64,000 nt of DNA from Hymenochaete sp. R1 (taxonomy: Eukaryota; Basidiomycota; Agaricomycetes; Hymenochaetales; Hymenochaetaceae): assembly GCA_019400425.1 (NCBI GenBank), contig JAFREE010000002.1, positions 410,633 through 474,632 on the forward strand. Direction: 5' to 3'. Both the position numbers and the translations under genes were made by a program. Shown here one piece after another: positions 24,301 through 36,494 of the stretch; the stretch's first letter is position 1, and the number at the start of each line of letters is the position of its first letter. The notes below the pieces were generated by a model. That model saw nothing but the letters and a program-made list of their open reading frames with translations, was not told where the DNA came from and made no database searches.

Positions 24301-25254
24301 TCCTCTGGACTCTCGTTCTGAATAGTGATAGCAAAACCAATTGAAATCAACATCACTGCCTCGACGCGTGCTGATGCATCGCTCGAAATAACCAAGCTCA
24401 CCTGCAGAAAATACTGCGCATTCGCACACATACAAAAAACAATCAAGATCAGCGCGATTCGGACTTCTCTGCCACAATTGGCATAGAGAAGGGGAGTAGG
24501 GGATATGGGCGCCTTACCCAAGAGTTGGCGATATGCCCATAGAACTTCGTCTTTCCAGATTGGCCGATGGATAATGACCCAAACGAGTCAACAACATCGC
24601 CATTCGCGTCATCCTTGGCGCCGTTCGGCGCCGAAGGGTTGTTGTTCTCGCGCTCGAGCGGCGCCTTGATCCTGAGCAAGTCATCACTCAGCAAGGGGTG
24701 CTGCTGACCAGAAAGGTGCGAATGCGCGTCTCGGAGGGCGTCTTCAAGCTCACGCACACGGCCGCAGAGCTCAGAAATCTTATCGTGAAGCTCTGTTGTC
24801 GTTGCCAGAACGAATCTGAAAGACGATAATAAAGAATCAACGCCCGTTCACTACGAGTGATATGAAGCGAGGTTGCTTCTCACCTGTTGCCCTTCCCAGT
24901 AGTAAGGGAGCCTAAAGAAAAAATAGTCTCGTTATTCATACAGGTCTTGCCTCATGACGAACGGGTCCCCTTACCATCTGGACAGATAGCTTGACATCCC
25001 CTTTTGATGCAAGACTGATCATCCGGGTCAGGTTGAATTGCGTGTGCCGACAAAGCACAAGCTCACCTCGCAGGGCACCTTTCTATAGCGTGGTTAAGCA
25101 ATGTAATCCGTACGAAAGGGTATATGTCAGCTCACCTATCACACCGCAGCTTCAATCTCCTGCATTCTGCACAAGACAACCTCGCAGCCCCTCTCCTTCG
25201 TCGCTGCACACCACCTGCTTGGTCCGAGCGAGGACTAGGCGCTGGCATATGCAT
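21370..25254 (-). CDS. Zn2Cys6 fungal-specific transcription factor, copy A
   Basis: The N-terminal Zn2Cys6 cluster reads LSCAECRRLKLRCDR, then KVPCE, then SCIKRGCQAICPDG across two introns. That gives six Cys with CX2C-X6-C-type spacing for two zinc ions. A coiled-coil-like linker (SELCGRVRELEDALRDAH) follows, as in dimeric Gal4-type factors. The fungal_trans regulatory domain has YNPIAREQFDEEVF, SSHRLALIFVVFAIGTLMD, SIVHDQAFGAKAPSYQT and LYMHRGFFARAIEDNPKDP. The C-terminus, after LGGKTRLISQKE, is a long Ser/Pro/Gly/Tyr-rich, probably activating tail. I start at the ATG at 25254 (MHMPAPSP); a longer His-run reading upstream lacks an ATG. It is closely matched, block by block, by the plus-strand gene at 31387. 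Its targets are unknown. Confidence 0.88.
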
Positions 25255-27288
25255 CCGGCCAAAACGTGGAGAAGTCGGGTTAGAGGTGTAGAGATGATGG
25301 TAGTGGTGGTGGTGGTGGTGGTGGTGGTGGTAACAAAGCAAGAAGAGACACCGGGTCCTGGTCGGGGTGTTGAAGGAAAGAAGAAGACAAGGAAAGAAAG
25401 GAGGAGGACAGGGTTAGGAAGATGAAGTTGATGGGCGGTAGTGGAGAGAAGTGGGAGGGAGAAGCAGGAAAAAGACACGGTACGGATACAGAAGAAGGGC
25501 TAGATAGATAAAACGGATGATGAAGATGGGAGATGGATGGTCAGACTCGGGACATCAGAAACCTAAATTTAGTAATAATATTAAATACAAAAAAAGAGGT
25601 TTTCTTCTGAATGAGGAATTGAACTGAACTGGCAGGACGGAACGGGGTATGGATGATAAAGACGGAATCGGAAGTGTGTGTGTGCGTGAGTGGAAAAGGA
25701 AAAGGTGGAGAGATGAGGCGCATATAGTCCGGAAGCGGGAGAGAAGCCACGGCTGAAGGTCAAGAGAGAAGGAATAATACCCAATATTAATTTTAATACA
25801 GGCGCTCTGTCGGTGCATACGAGACCCCGAAGAGAATAGCTTCGATGCCTGTCTGTCCGAGGGCGAGACCTGGCTGGCTGTAGATAGTTCCAGTCCTACT
25901 CTATGGGAAACGGAAATAGACGACGGGAATCTTGGGTCTCTTGAAGGTGGTCACCAAGGGGCCAACAGGGACAACAACGGTCGTAGACATCCAACTTTGA
26001 TCACCGGCTCTCTCCTTTACGTTGTCCACCCCGTCGTATCTCTCTCCGATTTTCGTTACGCCGGAACGCAGTGCCCTTGTGTCTGTATCTGTGGAGGTGG
26101 CAGAGGTCTGGAAATCACCGGGCCTTGGGTCAACCACCTCTCACCGAATCTCGGCCTTACTCCTCCTGACGTCCTCTTTGCGGGATCGCCTTCTCGGGAT
26201 TCTCGGGATAAGCCAACTATAACTACAAAACGCATCCCGGTCAGCATCATAAGCGTCTCCAATCCCGTTTTCCCAAGGCAAAAAAACCCACAAAACTTAC
26301 TTGATAGCTCGTACGAGTTATCCCAATGTATCACTGAGGCACATATCACCGCGGGGCCAAAGCCAGCATAAAGAGACTGCATCACAGCCAGGCGCCATAG
26401 ACAAACAAACTTAAGCGTCCCACAGCAACAGAAGGTACACATTCACGGGCACACTTCCCTGCAGCTCAGAATACTCGGTCCGCGGCGCTCAAAATCCCGA
26501 AGAGAGTTGTCCAATCGCCGCCGCAGGTTGGCAGTGGCAGAGCCACCATCGATGGATGATGAAAATGTGACGATACACGTCAGCGTCAGCAGCGCAGCGC
26601 ACGAGCCTCATTCTCTAGGCCCCCCAGGCCAATCCGAAAACGGAAACGCCGTGGAATCGTTATCTATCAAAACATCCCCGATGACATTGATGGAAGTGTG
26701 TACGAATGGGTGGGAGAGATTGGCTCAATACGACGAGTGTCGCGTTGAAAGAAAGAGAGCGTCAAAAGAGAAAAGAAGGTTTCGTGGATTTGCCGGAGCG
26801 GCGCCGATGACCTTCCATTCCTGGAACGCCTAGCCGATGGCTCCGAACGATCTGGTTCCGCGTCCGAGTTTTCTCGTTCCTTAACCTTCTCCTTCCCGGA
26901 TTGTCATCGGACATCTGAAAAATCTCATTGCCTGCGGGAAAGTTAATCTCGTCCAGGACCCCCGGCTATCTCTTTATCTTACAATGTGCCAGAAATATAA
27001 CCGGTAACTCGCACTCTCACACCCCCTACCCCTGACAAAGTTTCCTTCGGCTTTTGAATACCTGGATCCGTGTTCGTCGGAGGATGTGTCGGTCTCCTGA
27101 ACTCTCGCTCGCTCGCCGCTCTCTCATCCAACTTTATCCTGCACGCAATTCATGCATCAATCAAGATAGACAAGAAACTCATGATTCATTGAACTTTATG
27201 CAGACATCCAAGCGCAATCTGCCAACGAGGAGTGTTACGTGCTTGAAATCACAGAACGAAGTGAAACGATCAAAAGAAAAGAGAAAAC
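25255..27288. other. Two-kilobase region without a supported gene
   Basis: This holds the promoter and leader of transcription factor A on the left and the 3' end of the repeat-protein gene on the right. The longest plus-strand frame (26507-26833, 108 codons) has no recognisable domain and looks compositionally like noncoding DNA. CT/GA-rich stretches lie at 25370-25480 and GT repeats near 25674. Confidence 0.4.
25303..25331. repeat. GGT trinucleotide microsatellite
   Basis: About nine GGT units lie just upstream of the start of transcription factor A, in its probable 5' leader. In one minus-strand frame the tract would read as poly-His, but no ATG precedes it, so it is treated as untranslated. 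Confidence 0.9.
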
Positions 27289-30179
27289 TCAAGAAGAAGA
27301 CGGGTATTTGTACATCCTCTCAATTTCCGCCTGGTCAATCGTCGAGCTCGGCATTGCACCAGTATCCTCGGAAGAGCTCGTTGCACTCGCGCCCCAATTC
27401 TCCGACTCGGAACCTGAGTTAGAGGATACAGTTAAAGACGTCACCGACGAGGAACTAACAGTGGCGGTAGAGCTGGGCATCATGGTCGTGCTGCTGTTAC
27501 TGCTGCTCGTGGTCGTGGTCGAGCTAGTGGCGCCGGATGTCGTGCCGGTGATTGTGGAAGTCGAGCTCATATCAGTCGAATCCGTCTCGAGAGCGGCATG
27601 TGCGTCGGCGGCAATTGACGGCATGTCCGAGCTCGTGCTCATACTCGTGCTCGAGCTGTTCTCCGTTGCAGACGAAAACGTGAAAGAGTCCGTAGTAGTC
27701 GCAGTTGAAGATGCCGATGCAGAAGCTGAAGCGGATGACGATGTCAAAGAAGAAGACAAGTCGCTAAAAGAAGCAGAAGCAGAGGCGGAAGAGGTATCCG
27801 AAGCATCACCAGGAGAAAAAGAAGCAACCTCCGAAGGATTATTGACAGCGTGCACAGCGGGACCAGCAGGAGTGAATACCAGAAGCACATTTTGAGCAGC
27901 ACCAGCTACCGGAGCTCCAGAGGGTGTCGAAGGTGCAGTCCCGTTCACGACCTGGGTGGCAGTTGCAATAGGCCCAGGCGCTGAAGCAGAGACAGCCGCT
28001 TCCTTCATAGCATTCTGTACTTTGAAGTTCATCTGAGCGTCATTAACACCAGCTGTCGAATTCGATCCTGGAGTAGTCGAGTTAACCGAGTGTGTCGAGC
28101 CAGAGGCTTGAGGGCCAGAGGAAGTAAGCCACATCGGCCGAAGAACGCCAGAAGTGGGATTGTATGCGAACGTCTGAGACTTGTGCGCGGAAGATTCGGT
28201 GGTACCGTTGTTAGATTGTGATCCCGCCTGCATATTCGAGAAACATTGCTCCATCGAGAGCGGTGCCGGAGAAGGAGGACTCGGGTCGAACGTCGCACAA
28301 TACGGCTTCATTGCTGCCTCGGAAGGCTCGAAGACAGGAACCTGGAGCGTCACCTTAATGTCTGCTGTCTCATTTCCCGCAAATTGAGATTTGGAGGCAG
28401 CCATGGACTGTAAATCAGCAATCGTCTCCGAAATGGACTTCCCTGGCATGATAGGCGCGCCATTGGCATCACTGACGACTAGGTAGAACTGAGTCTGGGT
28501 TGAGTTGGATGCATCGAGAACGAAAGGACTGGCGTCAGTGTCGGAGGTAGATTTCGCACCACCTGAACCAGAGGTGCCGTTTGTTGGGGCTGACAGGACC
28601 AAAGAAGCAAGACGTTGCTTTGTGACCTCACTAACGTTCTTTAAAAGGCGGGCACGGAAAAGAGTGAGTGACCGAGAATACAATGAAGTTGAACAAAGTT
28701 CTCACCATGATATCCACAGTACCAGGGACTCCGGCAACACCGTCTGTTGACCTCTTGTCCTGCTTATCAATGCGGTCACTTGCACTATCTCCCCCGTTTT
28801 CTCGTCCGTGCACATGAACATCATCGTTGTCCCCGTTGATGACCGTCTTGTGGTTGTCGTGGTGGTGGTGATGGCGACGTTTGTCGTTATAGTGCACCTT
28901 GTCGTGGTCACCATTCACCACAACCTCGTCGTGATCATGATGTCCGTGATGATGGTGAGGTTCTCGCTTTTCGTGTACGTGTACGTCATCATCGTCACCA
29001 TTTACTACCACTCTGTCATGATCATAATGGTGGTGGTGATGGTGTGGGTTCGGGGCGCGGCGGTCATGGACGTGGACATCATCATTGTCTCCGTTCACGA
29101 TTGTCTTATCATGATCGTGGTGTCCGTGGTGGTGGTGAGGTCCACGACGATCATGCATGTGGACATTATCATTATCGCCATTCACGATTACCTTGTCATG
29201 GCTGTGATGATCGTGGTGGTGAGGGGAACGGCGTTCATGGACATGGACGTCATCATTGTCCCCATTGATAACCGTCTTGTCATGGTGTCCGTGGTGGCGA
29301 TGATGGGAGTCTTTCTTTTCGTTGTAGTGTACACGATCGTTATCGCCGTTGACGATGACTCTGTCGTGGTCGTGATGATGATGCGGAGACCTCTTGATGC
29401 GAAGACCATGGGTCTCAGAGTATGCACCGTGCCGTCCATCACCGACCTCGAAATCACCGATCTGTACTACAGGATCAAGCGGGTCCCAGGTATCATCCGA
29501 GTCTGGAGACCTCTTAAGGATGCCTTGGAGAAGACCATGAGTCTCGGAAAAGGAACCATGACGCCCGTCACCGATCTCAGCGCTTCCGATTTGAATGAGT
29601 GGGTCGAGTGGGTCCCAAGTGTTTCCCCCGGACGCTGCTGACTTGGCTTGAGCAGCGGCGAGTTTGACATTCGTAGTTGCCTTCGCTTCTTTCTTCTTCG
29701 TAGAGGTGGACTTGGTGCTCTCGGTTGACTTGACTTCGCTGGTTGAAGAGGCACTGGTGGATTTGACAGTTTTGGTCGGATTCAGATCAAGCTCGTACGT
29801 GCCGAATACTCTTGAGCCACCGGAGCGCCTGTTCATTGCGAAAGCGGCTTGCCTCTGAGGGTACTCGTCGGCGACATACATATCCTGTAGGGTGTAAATT
29901 TAGTAAGGTAAGTTGCGCTCATTGAGGGCCAGAAGGAAGAGACCGTACCCGCTTGTGCTCCTTCTTACTTCCTTTGGACTTCTTGCTAGACTTCAGCTTG
30001 GAACTGGAGTTGCTCTCTGAAGTCGCTTTCGGTGCATGCGTCGAGTGGGTGGACTTCTCACTGTGATGGCGTGCGGAAAGGCCACCAACACGGTTGTCTG
30101 TGGGAAGAGCGGACGTGTTGACGGCGGCAGTTGCGACCAGCGCAGCGAGGAAGAGGAATCGAGGTGTGAGGCAAACCAT
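27289..30179 (-). CDS. Secreted tandem-repeat protein with His-rich, dibasic-bounded repeats
   Basis: Three exons fit in phase 0 (29949-30179, 28706-29884, 27289-28638), giving 919 residues. A signal peptide is clear (MVCLTPRFLFLAALVATAA). A Ser/Lys-rich segment follows, then two copies of a TWDPLDPxxQIG...GDGRHG...SETHGL unit, each ending in KRSP (about residues 160-240). Next are seven His-rich units (about 241-438), each built as a His run, then D(K/R)xIVNGDNDxVHxH, and mostly closed by RR, KR or KK. The second half has one small domain-like stretch (FYLVVSDANGAPIMPGKS; VPVFEPSEAAMKPYCATFD) and then a long Ser/Thr-rich, mucin-like tail with no evident GPI signal. Dibasic sites suit Kex2 processing in the Golgi, and His clusters suit Zn, Cu or Ni binding. 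No function is known to me. It sits between two divergent Zn2Cys6 paralogues. Confidence 0.85.
28797..29395 (-). repeat. Seven tandem His-rich coding repeats
   Basis: Seven degenerate units of about 27-30 codons each encode a His block followed by a core such as VIVNGDND, then VHVH, and mostly a dibasic end. Core variants include VIVNGDNDR, TVINGDNDD, VVVNGDDDD and VVVNGDHDK. The DNA is strongly biased (CAC/CAT/GAC), producing long open frames on the opposite strand. Confidence 0.9.
29394..29640 (-). repeat. Two tandem WDPLDP coding repeats
   Basis: Two neighbouring units share TWDPLDP, QIG, a Glu-x-GDGRHG block and SETHGL, and both finish at KRSP. The second is slightly shorter. They directly precede the His-rich array in the same exon. 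Confidence 0.85.
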
Positions 30180-31386
30180 GGCTAATGAAGAGTGGTGAAA
30201 GTACGATGAAAGAGTCAAAAAGAAGGTATAATGTATGAATAGAACGGCACAGCCGGATGATATGTGTATATGTGTATGTGTGTATGTGTGTCTGTGGATA
30301 GGAAGATAGAATGTGGGTGGGTCACCAGGACCTGAACGAGAAGATGAATGAGAGAGGGGAAGAGAGAAAGGAAGACGGAGTGGGATCCAGGTTCTTATAC
30401 CGATTGGACCGGTCAGCCCTATGCTAAGCCCACTTCCAACTAGATCCACCCAGCCCGAATCCTGATCCTTGATGACTGAAACGGAGTACTACCAGCTCAA
30501 ACTAGAACAGCAAATTTTCCTTCCGTGATGAACATGCTGCACCACAGATTATCGGGAGCAGAGCATATTGCGTCTTCTAGTGAGTGATCGCAAGAGTAAA
30601 TTCATCACAATTGCTTTAATCGGCTTTAGATCCCTAGTTCCAGCCAGTTTTATATGAGAATAAGATCCTCACTTTGGCTTTTAGAGGCTCATTCTTTCTC
30701 AAACGTTGTCCTATAACGAAGTGATTAGTTCTGTAGGATCGTGAAGGGAGAAAGACAAGGACGCATCGCGACGCGTTTGTCAAGTCGGATTTATGCAAAG
30801 AATAAATAAATATGAAGTGCAAACAAAAACCGTGAGAAAAGCTGACGAAAGCAAACACTCGTTGAATCATCACCATCATTTGATTCACCCAGATTCAGTG
30901 CATATGATGAAGACGCATACAGTCAGCGCATGTGTTGCCTATATCCGTCAAGATAGCTATCCTGCGTATTCGACGAGAAAAGAGTCGGAAATCCGACGTG
31001 AAGCAATCGTTCGAGTGTGATAGTGAACCTAGATCATGAACCGGCCATTGGTTGAGTGACCAGAGGGTGACCATATGCAGTCGCCTCGACGTTGACGCTG
31101 CGGTCGGGGGTGGCCACGACGTCCTTCCTCTTCTTCCTTCTATCGCCCTCTAGGAATCGTCCAATCTTCGGATTCTTTCTCTTGAAAACAACTCAGCTTC
31201 GGCGCTCACACACCCCTCTGATCTTCAGACAACACTTCCACAATCGTCCGTCTGTGATCTTTCCTGTTTCTCGGCAATCACCAACACTTTTATCAACCAC
31301 CAAGCCGGCTATCCCGGCGGCAGCACTAGCGTGTGCCATTGGCTCGCGTTTTCCACCTTTGACCAGTGGTTGCGCCAGGGACTTCA
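30180..31386. other. Divergent intergenic region
   Basis: About 1.2 kb between the divergent starts of the secreted repeat protein and transcription factor B contains both promoters. No gene was recognised. Confidence 0.45.
30394..30407 (-). promoter_or_regulatory. CCAAT and TATA-like pair upstream of repeat-protein gene
   Basis: On the minus strand CCAAT is followed within a few bases by GTATAAG, about 215 bp before the start codon of the secreted repeat protein. The leader between them and the ATG has a GT/AC microsatellite (about 30263-30296) and CT-rich tracts, common in fungal core promoters. This is motif reading only. Confidence 0.45.
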
Positions 31387-34300
31387 ATGTCCAACTTGCG
31401 ATCGTATGATGACGAAGCCGTGGGCTCGGCTGCAAGGAACAAAAAACGGAGTGTCGCGCTCAGTTGTCAGGAGTGTCGTCGGTAAGCCGCCGTTCCCTAT
31501 ATTACCATTCGACCTCTGGCACGCTCCATGCTTCGCCCAGTCTGAGACCCGAGTCCGACTCATGCCAAAGCACTCTGCTGATAACGTTTAAACCTCTCGC
31601 AGGCTCAAACTGAGATGTGACAGGTTCGTGATACTTGGCCAGCGACAATTAAAGATTGGAGTGCTCTTCCTAACCTTGGTTCCATGATCCTCGCGAACAC
31701 AGAAAGTTTCCTTGCAGTCAGTAACCTAATTTGTTTTCGTACCTTACTTCCACTCAAAGCAAAACGGAGCACTGACTGACTGACCTCGATAAACCTTCAA
31801 ATCTATAGGTGCTTGCGTAAAGAGAGGCTGTTCTCAGATATGCCCTGAAGGTGCAGTGCGCTTCCTCCCGGACTTATATACCATCCAGTTCCCTCCGCAC
31901 CCCACGGAGGGTTATCTCATACCATAGACTCCTACAGGTTCTCTGACCACGGGAAAGGGCAACCGGTCGGTCTCTTTCTATTTCTTTTATCGATCTCCAA
32001 CGGTCTGACCTGTGTGATCCTTCGTTTCCAAATATCGCCAGCTTCGTCCTTGCCAATACCGAGACATTGCACGAGAAAATAGGCGAGCTCTCCCATCGCG
32101 TCCGTTCCCTCGAAGATGCCTTGAAAGTGGCACATGGTGCTCTCCACAATGACTCTCACCCGTTACTGAGCGACGAGCTCCTGAGAGTCAAGAATCCTCT
32201 CGAACGGGAAGTAATAGCTCAGCCCCAAAAGGCCCAAGAAGAAGAGGATGTATTGGATGCGTTCGGCTCTTTGTAAGTGACTTCCTGCCATTCACGTACA
32301 AAAATGGTCAAAGATGCATGTTTTAAATGTCAGATCAATGTCTCACACGGGGCGTACCATTTTTTACGGCTCGATAGCTAATTCTTGGGTTAGTCTTTGA
32401 TTCTTCATTCTCCGCTTCGATAATATGGAATGATTCATGTTTTCCACAGTACCTCCTCCAGGTATGTACACGCGGAGTTCCGATAGAGTGGAAATTTGCT
32501 TTGACTCTGACTAATACATGAACGTGTTCCCATTGCTCTCCAGAACGAGGAAGACGACCACTCAGACAACGAAGCCGAACGTCCTTTCTCTCTCCCCGTC
32601 GATGTCCCAACGCTCAGTCACTCTTTCCCCTTCACACCTACCCTCAGTCAAGCAGCTGCGGAAGATGTACGAAATGTATGCAATAACAGTGAATTGGCAG
32701 CTCCGGTATGCAGTTAACTAACATTCACATAGCTCCTCCTAGCCTCGCTCCCCGATGCGCCTACTGCGCGCGCGCTTGCGGATATGTACTTTGACAACGC
32801 CGCCTGGATGTACCACCCTGTCGGCAAAGAGCAATTCGACATGGAGATCTTCTCTCGTGTCTACCCCTACGCCACCTCTGACTCACCTATCGATGTGGAA
32901 CCGGACCGCGATTCCGGGTCGTTTGAAAGTCATCGTCTAGCTCTATTGTACATAGTTCTCGCCGTTGGGATTCTCGTCGACCTACAACGCCCTTCGCACG
33001 ATTCCGCTGCAATCAATTATTATCAGTTATCAAAGGCGGCATTGACCATTGATTCGGTTTTGGAGGATCCGAGCATTCAAGCTATCCAAGCTCTGGTACT
33101 TTCAATCTCTCCTTTTTTCACTTGTCGACTGACTCAACTGTTTCTTTCATTTATAGATCGTTATGTGCCATTATATGTTCCTCAACGACGTGGATTCTCA
33201 ACGTTGGACTCTTATGGGGACAGTCATCAAACTCGTGCAAAGCGTAAGCAATTCATTACATTTTCATGTCACTATTAATTAATTAATCAACTATTTTATT
33301 CTAAGATGGGCCTCCGTAAGTGACCCTGGCCTTTGCGCAGTCCTTCTATTGGTGGTAATTAATTCTGCATTTAGATCGTGATAGCCAAAGCTGGAAGCTC
33401 TCTCCGGAGGAGACGAAATTGCGGCGTGCGCTTTTCTGGGAAGTGTATGTGTACGATTCCTGGCAGGTTGGTCGCGGCAGTCTGTCCGGTGTTTGAAGCA
33501 AGCAGCTAAAATGTCATTTTCCCCTTGAACTGTAGAGCTTGACGTATGGGAGACCGCCATCGTTGACCATGGCCCACATTGACTGCAAGATGGCTCACGA
33601 GACAACGAAGAACGAAGCAGGACAAGTCGAGATGTCGTGTAAGTCGGATTTAGCAGCCATCTTTGATTATTCCTATTCTTAAAATAAAGCGCAGTTGATG
33701 CATGGAAGCACCGCTTCACTTCGGAGTGTCTGAGCATAGTGCATGATCAAGTATTCGGCGCCAGAACACCTTCCTATGCTACGGTGACTGAGCTGGACAA
33801 ACGGGTACGGCAATATTATGTGCCTCCTTCGCTGCAGGTTCCGGGATTTAGTGGCGCTCCAATGTACACTACCGGGGAACCGCCACCTTCGATGCGGCTG
33901 ACGATGCAACGTTACGTTATTCTCGCGATCAAGGAAGTTAGTGAGTGACAGCGCCTTTCATTAAAATGCAGATTTATGGTTCTCATGACCACATGTAGCC
34001 CTCCTGTATATGCACAGGAACTTTTTCGCAAAAGCAGTGAGCGACAACCCGTCCGACCCGCTTAGCGGCAAGTACGGACACTCTGTCCTACGAGCTCGCG
34101 AAAGCGCATCTTTCTTTGTAAATTTAGTTAAGAGTCTCTGGTCTCAGCACCAGAAACTAGCCGAGAGGAACTGGTTTCTCTTTACTCATGTCTTCTCATG
34201 CGCGGTGCGTAACAGCGATTAGTCGCTTTGCTCCATTTAGTGTAAACTAAACGTTCCATCAGATTGTGTTAGGAACCATTCCATGCAATTGTCCAAGCAT

Positions 34301-35435
34301 GGCTCTTGCGAATTCAGCTCTGAGAGATCTCGACAGTGCATATCAAATTTTTCAGAATCTGGGAGAAAAAAGCAGGGCTGCAAAAGTTTTGGTACGATCA
34401 TTGTGTACTTAAATATCGAATTGTCTGACTATTACTCGAAAGCTTGTCCTGTCAAGTCTCCGAGACCGTGCACATGCGTCAATGGACGAATATCAAGAAC
34501 AGTCTAAAAGCGTGATGACTGGTATGATGGGTACGAAACGGGAGTCATCCCAAGAGCTTGTTTCCAAGAACGATGATGATTTCGCCAAACTTTCGGGGAA
34601 GACGCGGCTCGTACCCAAGAAAGCCCAGTCTCCCAGCTCTTCCCGAGGGTCCAAGTCACCCACTTCTAGTCCAGTTGCTACATACAATCCACAGACACCA
34701 CAGACCCCAGCATCGCCAACATCTCCCATGTCTCCGATGTATACCCAAGCACCGTTCTTTTCCCCTAACTCCCAGACCCAGCATGCACAGTTTCAACAAC
34801 AACAGCCTTTCGTTTCGCCCATGCAGAACAACTCCGCACAGTACCAGTCGCCTGAGATGGCGCTGTTCGGCATGCGACTCCCTCCAGAGAACACCCAAAT
34901 CCATACCCAGTCTCAATCCCCATCATACCCTCAATCATCGGCTCAACATTCATCCCAGTACCCAGCACAGGCGTCCCCTCAGCAACAACGAACTCGAGTA
35001 TCGCCAAGTGCACGACCACAACCGGAATGGCGCGTAGACCAAGCCATGAGCTACGATCCAGGACCAGGCGTATCTCCCGTGGACGTATATGATAATAGCA
35101 TGCAGTACGGTCCTGCTCCCGAACGAAGTCCCAATGTACCCGGACTCGCCAACTTAGGAATGAGTGGTGGTTTGATGGGTTTCGAGCAGCAGACCAACGT
35201 GATCGAAAATGGACAGTACGGGTACGGCGCGTACTACGGTAGTATGGGCATGACTGGGATGGAAGGGCCTGGGATGCAGCACCAGCAGCATCTTCAGCAG
35301 TCTGATCAACAATATGGATCGGTTCAGCAAGGCATGTATGCACCAATGAACCAAGACATAGTCTCGCCGCAGGACTTACAAGTCGACTTGGACGGGGCGT
35401 GGAAGAGCTTGTTGGCGCAGTATAATACGTCGTAA
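31387..35435 (+). CDS. Zn2Cys6 fungal-specific transcription factor, copy B
   Basis: The start is MSNLRSYDDEAVGS. The zinc cluster is assembled from four exons: ALSCQECRR, LKLRCDR, KFPCS and ACVKRGCSQICPEG, with all six Cys present. A predicted coiled coil (TETLHEKIGELSHRVRSLED) follows. The fungal_trans domain shows MYFDNAAWMYHPVGKEQFDM, SHRLALLYIVLAVGILVDLQ, SLTYGRPPSLTMAHIDC and SIVHDQVFGARTPSYATV. The tail after LSGKTRLVPKK is Gln/Pro/Ser/Tyr-rich (about 300 residues), likely an activation region. Every conserved block has a counterpart in copy A (for example SIVHDQAFGAKAPSYQT and LGGKTRL), so the two arose by duplication. They now face away from each other with the repeat-protein gene between them. 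Target genes are unknown. Confidence 0.88.
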
Positions 35436-36494
35436 AGTCGGCCGTAAAATCGCTGCGACGACATGTGCTGTTTGCATAGGTCGGACTAGGTTTTCTTGAT
35501 GTTTGCTTTTCGTATGGCTTTGGTTCTTGCGTTCAACTCGGTGTTATCATTATGCGGTCTGTTATGTAGTGTTTAGTGAAGTGAAGTAGAAATTAAGAAA
35601 GTCTTTCGTCTGTTTATGTTTACGCGCATTTTTACTTATTGAGAAGAACCTATATCATCTACCATGTGAATGAAGAAAGTGTGCCATCTATCGTTTTAAT
35701 ATTGGACTTAATCTTCCTTCCCCTATGGATCTATTGAGGATGCCACAAATCGAAATCTGATGTGGCGACCGGCCCGAGAGGCACAAAATCACTCGTGATA
35801 AAACAATATTTCTTTAGTATTGTCGACCACATCTTCTCTCAGAACGAATATTTATGGTACTTTGAAACGTGCATGTGAGTGACACTGATCTGTATTCAAA
35901 CGTCAGCGGCTGGCGTTAGCAAAATGTAATTCATCGGGTAGCTGACGCTCATGCACCAATACACATAGAACGATTTCGTATTTGACAGAATATAGGTCCA
36001 TTGTGAGGGTAGATGTTTCAAGATGATTGGTTGATCCATAATCAAGTTTCGTTCTTCAAAACAGCAGTGTTCAAGTTACTGGCCTGGTACTTTGATTGAG
36101 GCTCGCTAACCCGACTGGCATACGTCGTACATTGACGGCGCTCAAGCATATACTATTCGATTAAGAACAAGTAAATGAGATTGATGCCATATCTATGCAG
36201 CCAACCGACGAGTCGTGATTGGCTGGTACTAAAAGACAATACGAACGTATAACTTAGAAACTGAGTGAACTCTATAGAATGAGATATCAACGTGTCCCCA
36301 CCGTTCCTTGGCATGCTTATCTTACAGAACGGACACCCATTCCCTACAAATAGACAGGTTTGACTGTTTTAACGTATGCTAGCAAATCTGCTCAGCTCCT
36401 CGGCCGAAGAAACAAAATAAATCATGATTTCTCACCCCCTTTTTCATCATCAACCTCGAAGTCCGTAACCATAGTACCCACGTACTGAGGTTCC
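35436..36494. other. Intergenic region without a supported gene
   Basis: About 1.06 kb lies between the 3' ends of factor B (plus) and the Arg/Ser-rich gene (minus). It is AT-rich, with only short open frames. Confidence 0.45.

Noticed and set aside
25254..25341. Poly-His N-terminal extension of transcription factor A
   Set aside because: The longer frame begins at TTG, not ATG; the first ATG in frame is at 25254, so the His run is taken as leader DNA.
26507..26833. 108-codon plus-strand frame in the 2-kb spacer
   Set aside because: No domain, no splice-supported neighbours and composition like noncoding sequence.
28797..29395. Regular repeats as a possible CRISPR-like array
   Set aside because: Units are degenerate, in frame, and coding within a spliced eukaryotic gene.
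28808..29641. 277-codon plus-strand frame rich in Val, Met and Ile
   Set aside because: It is the mirror of the His-rich repeat coding on the other strand, where CAC/CAT codons read back as GTG/ATG.
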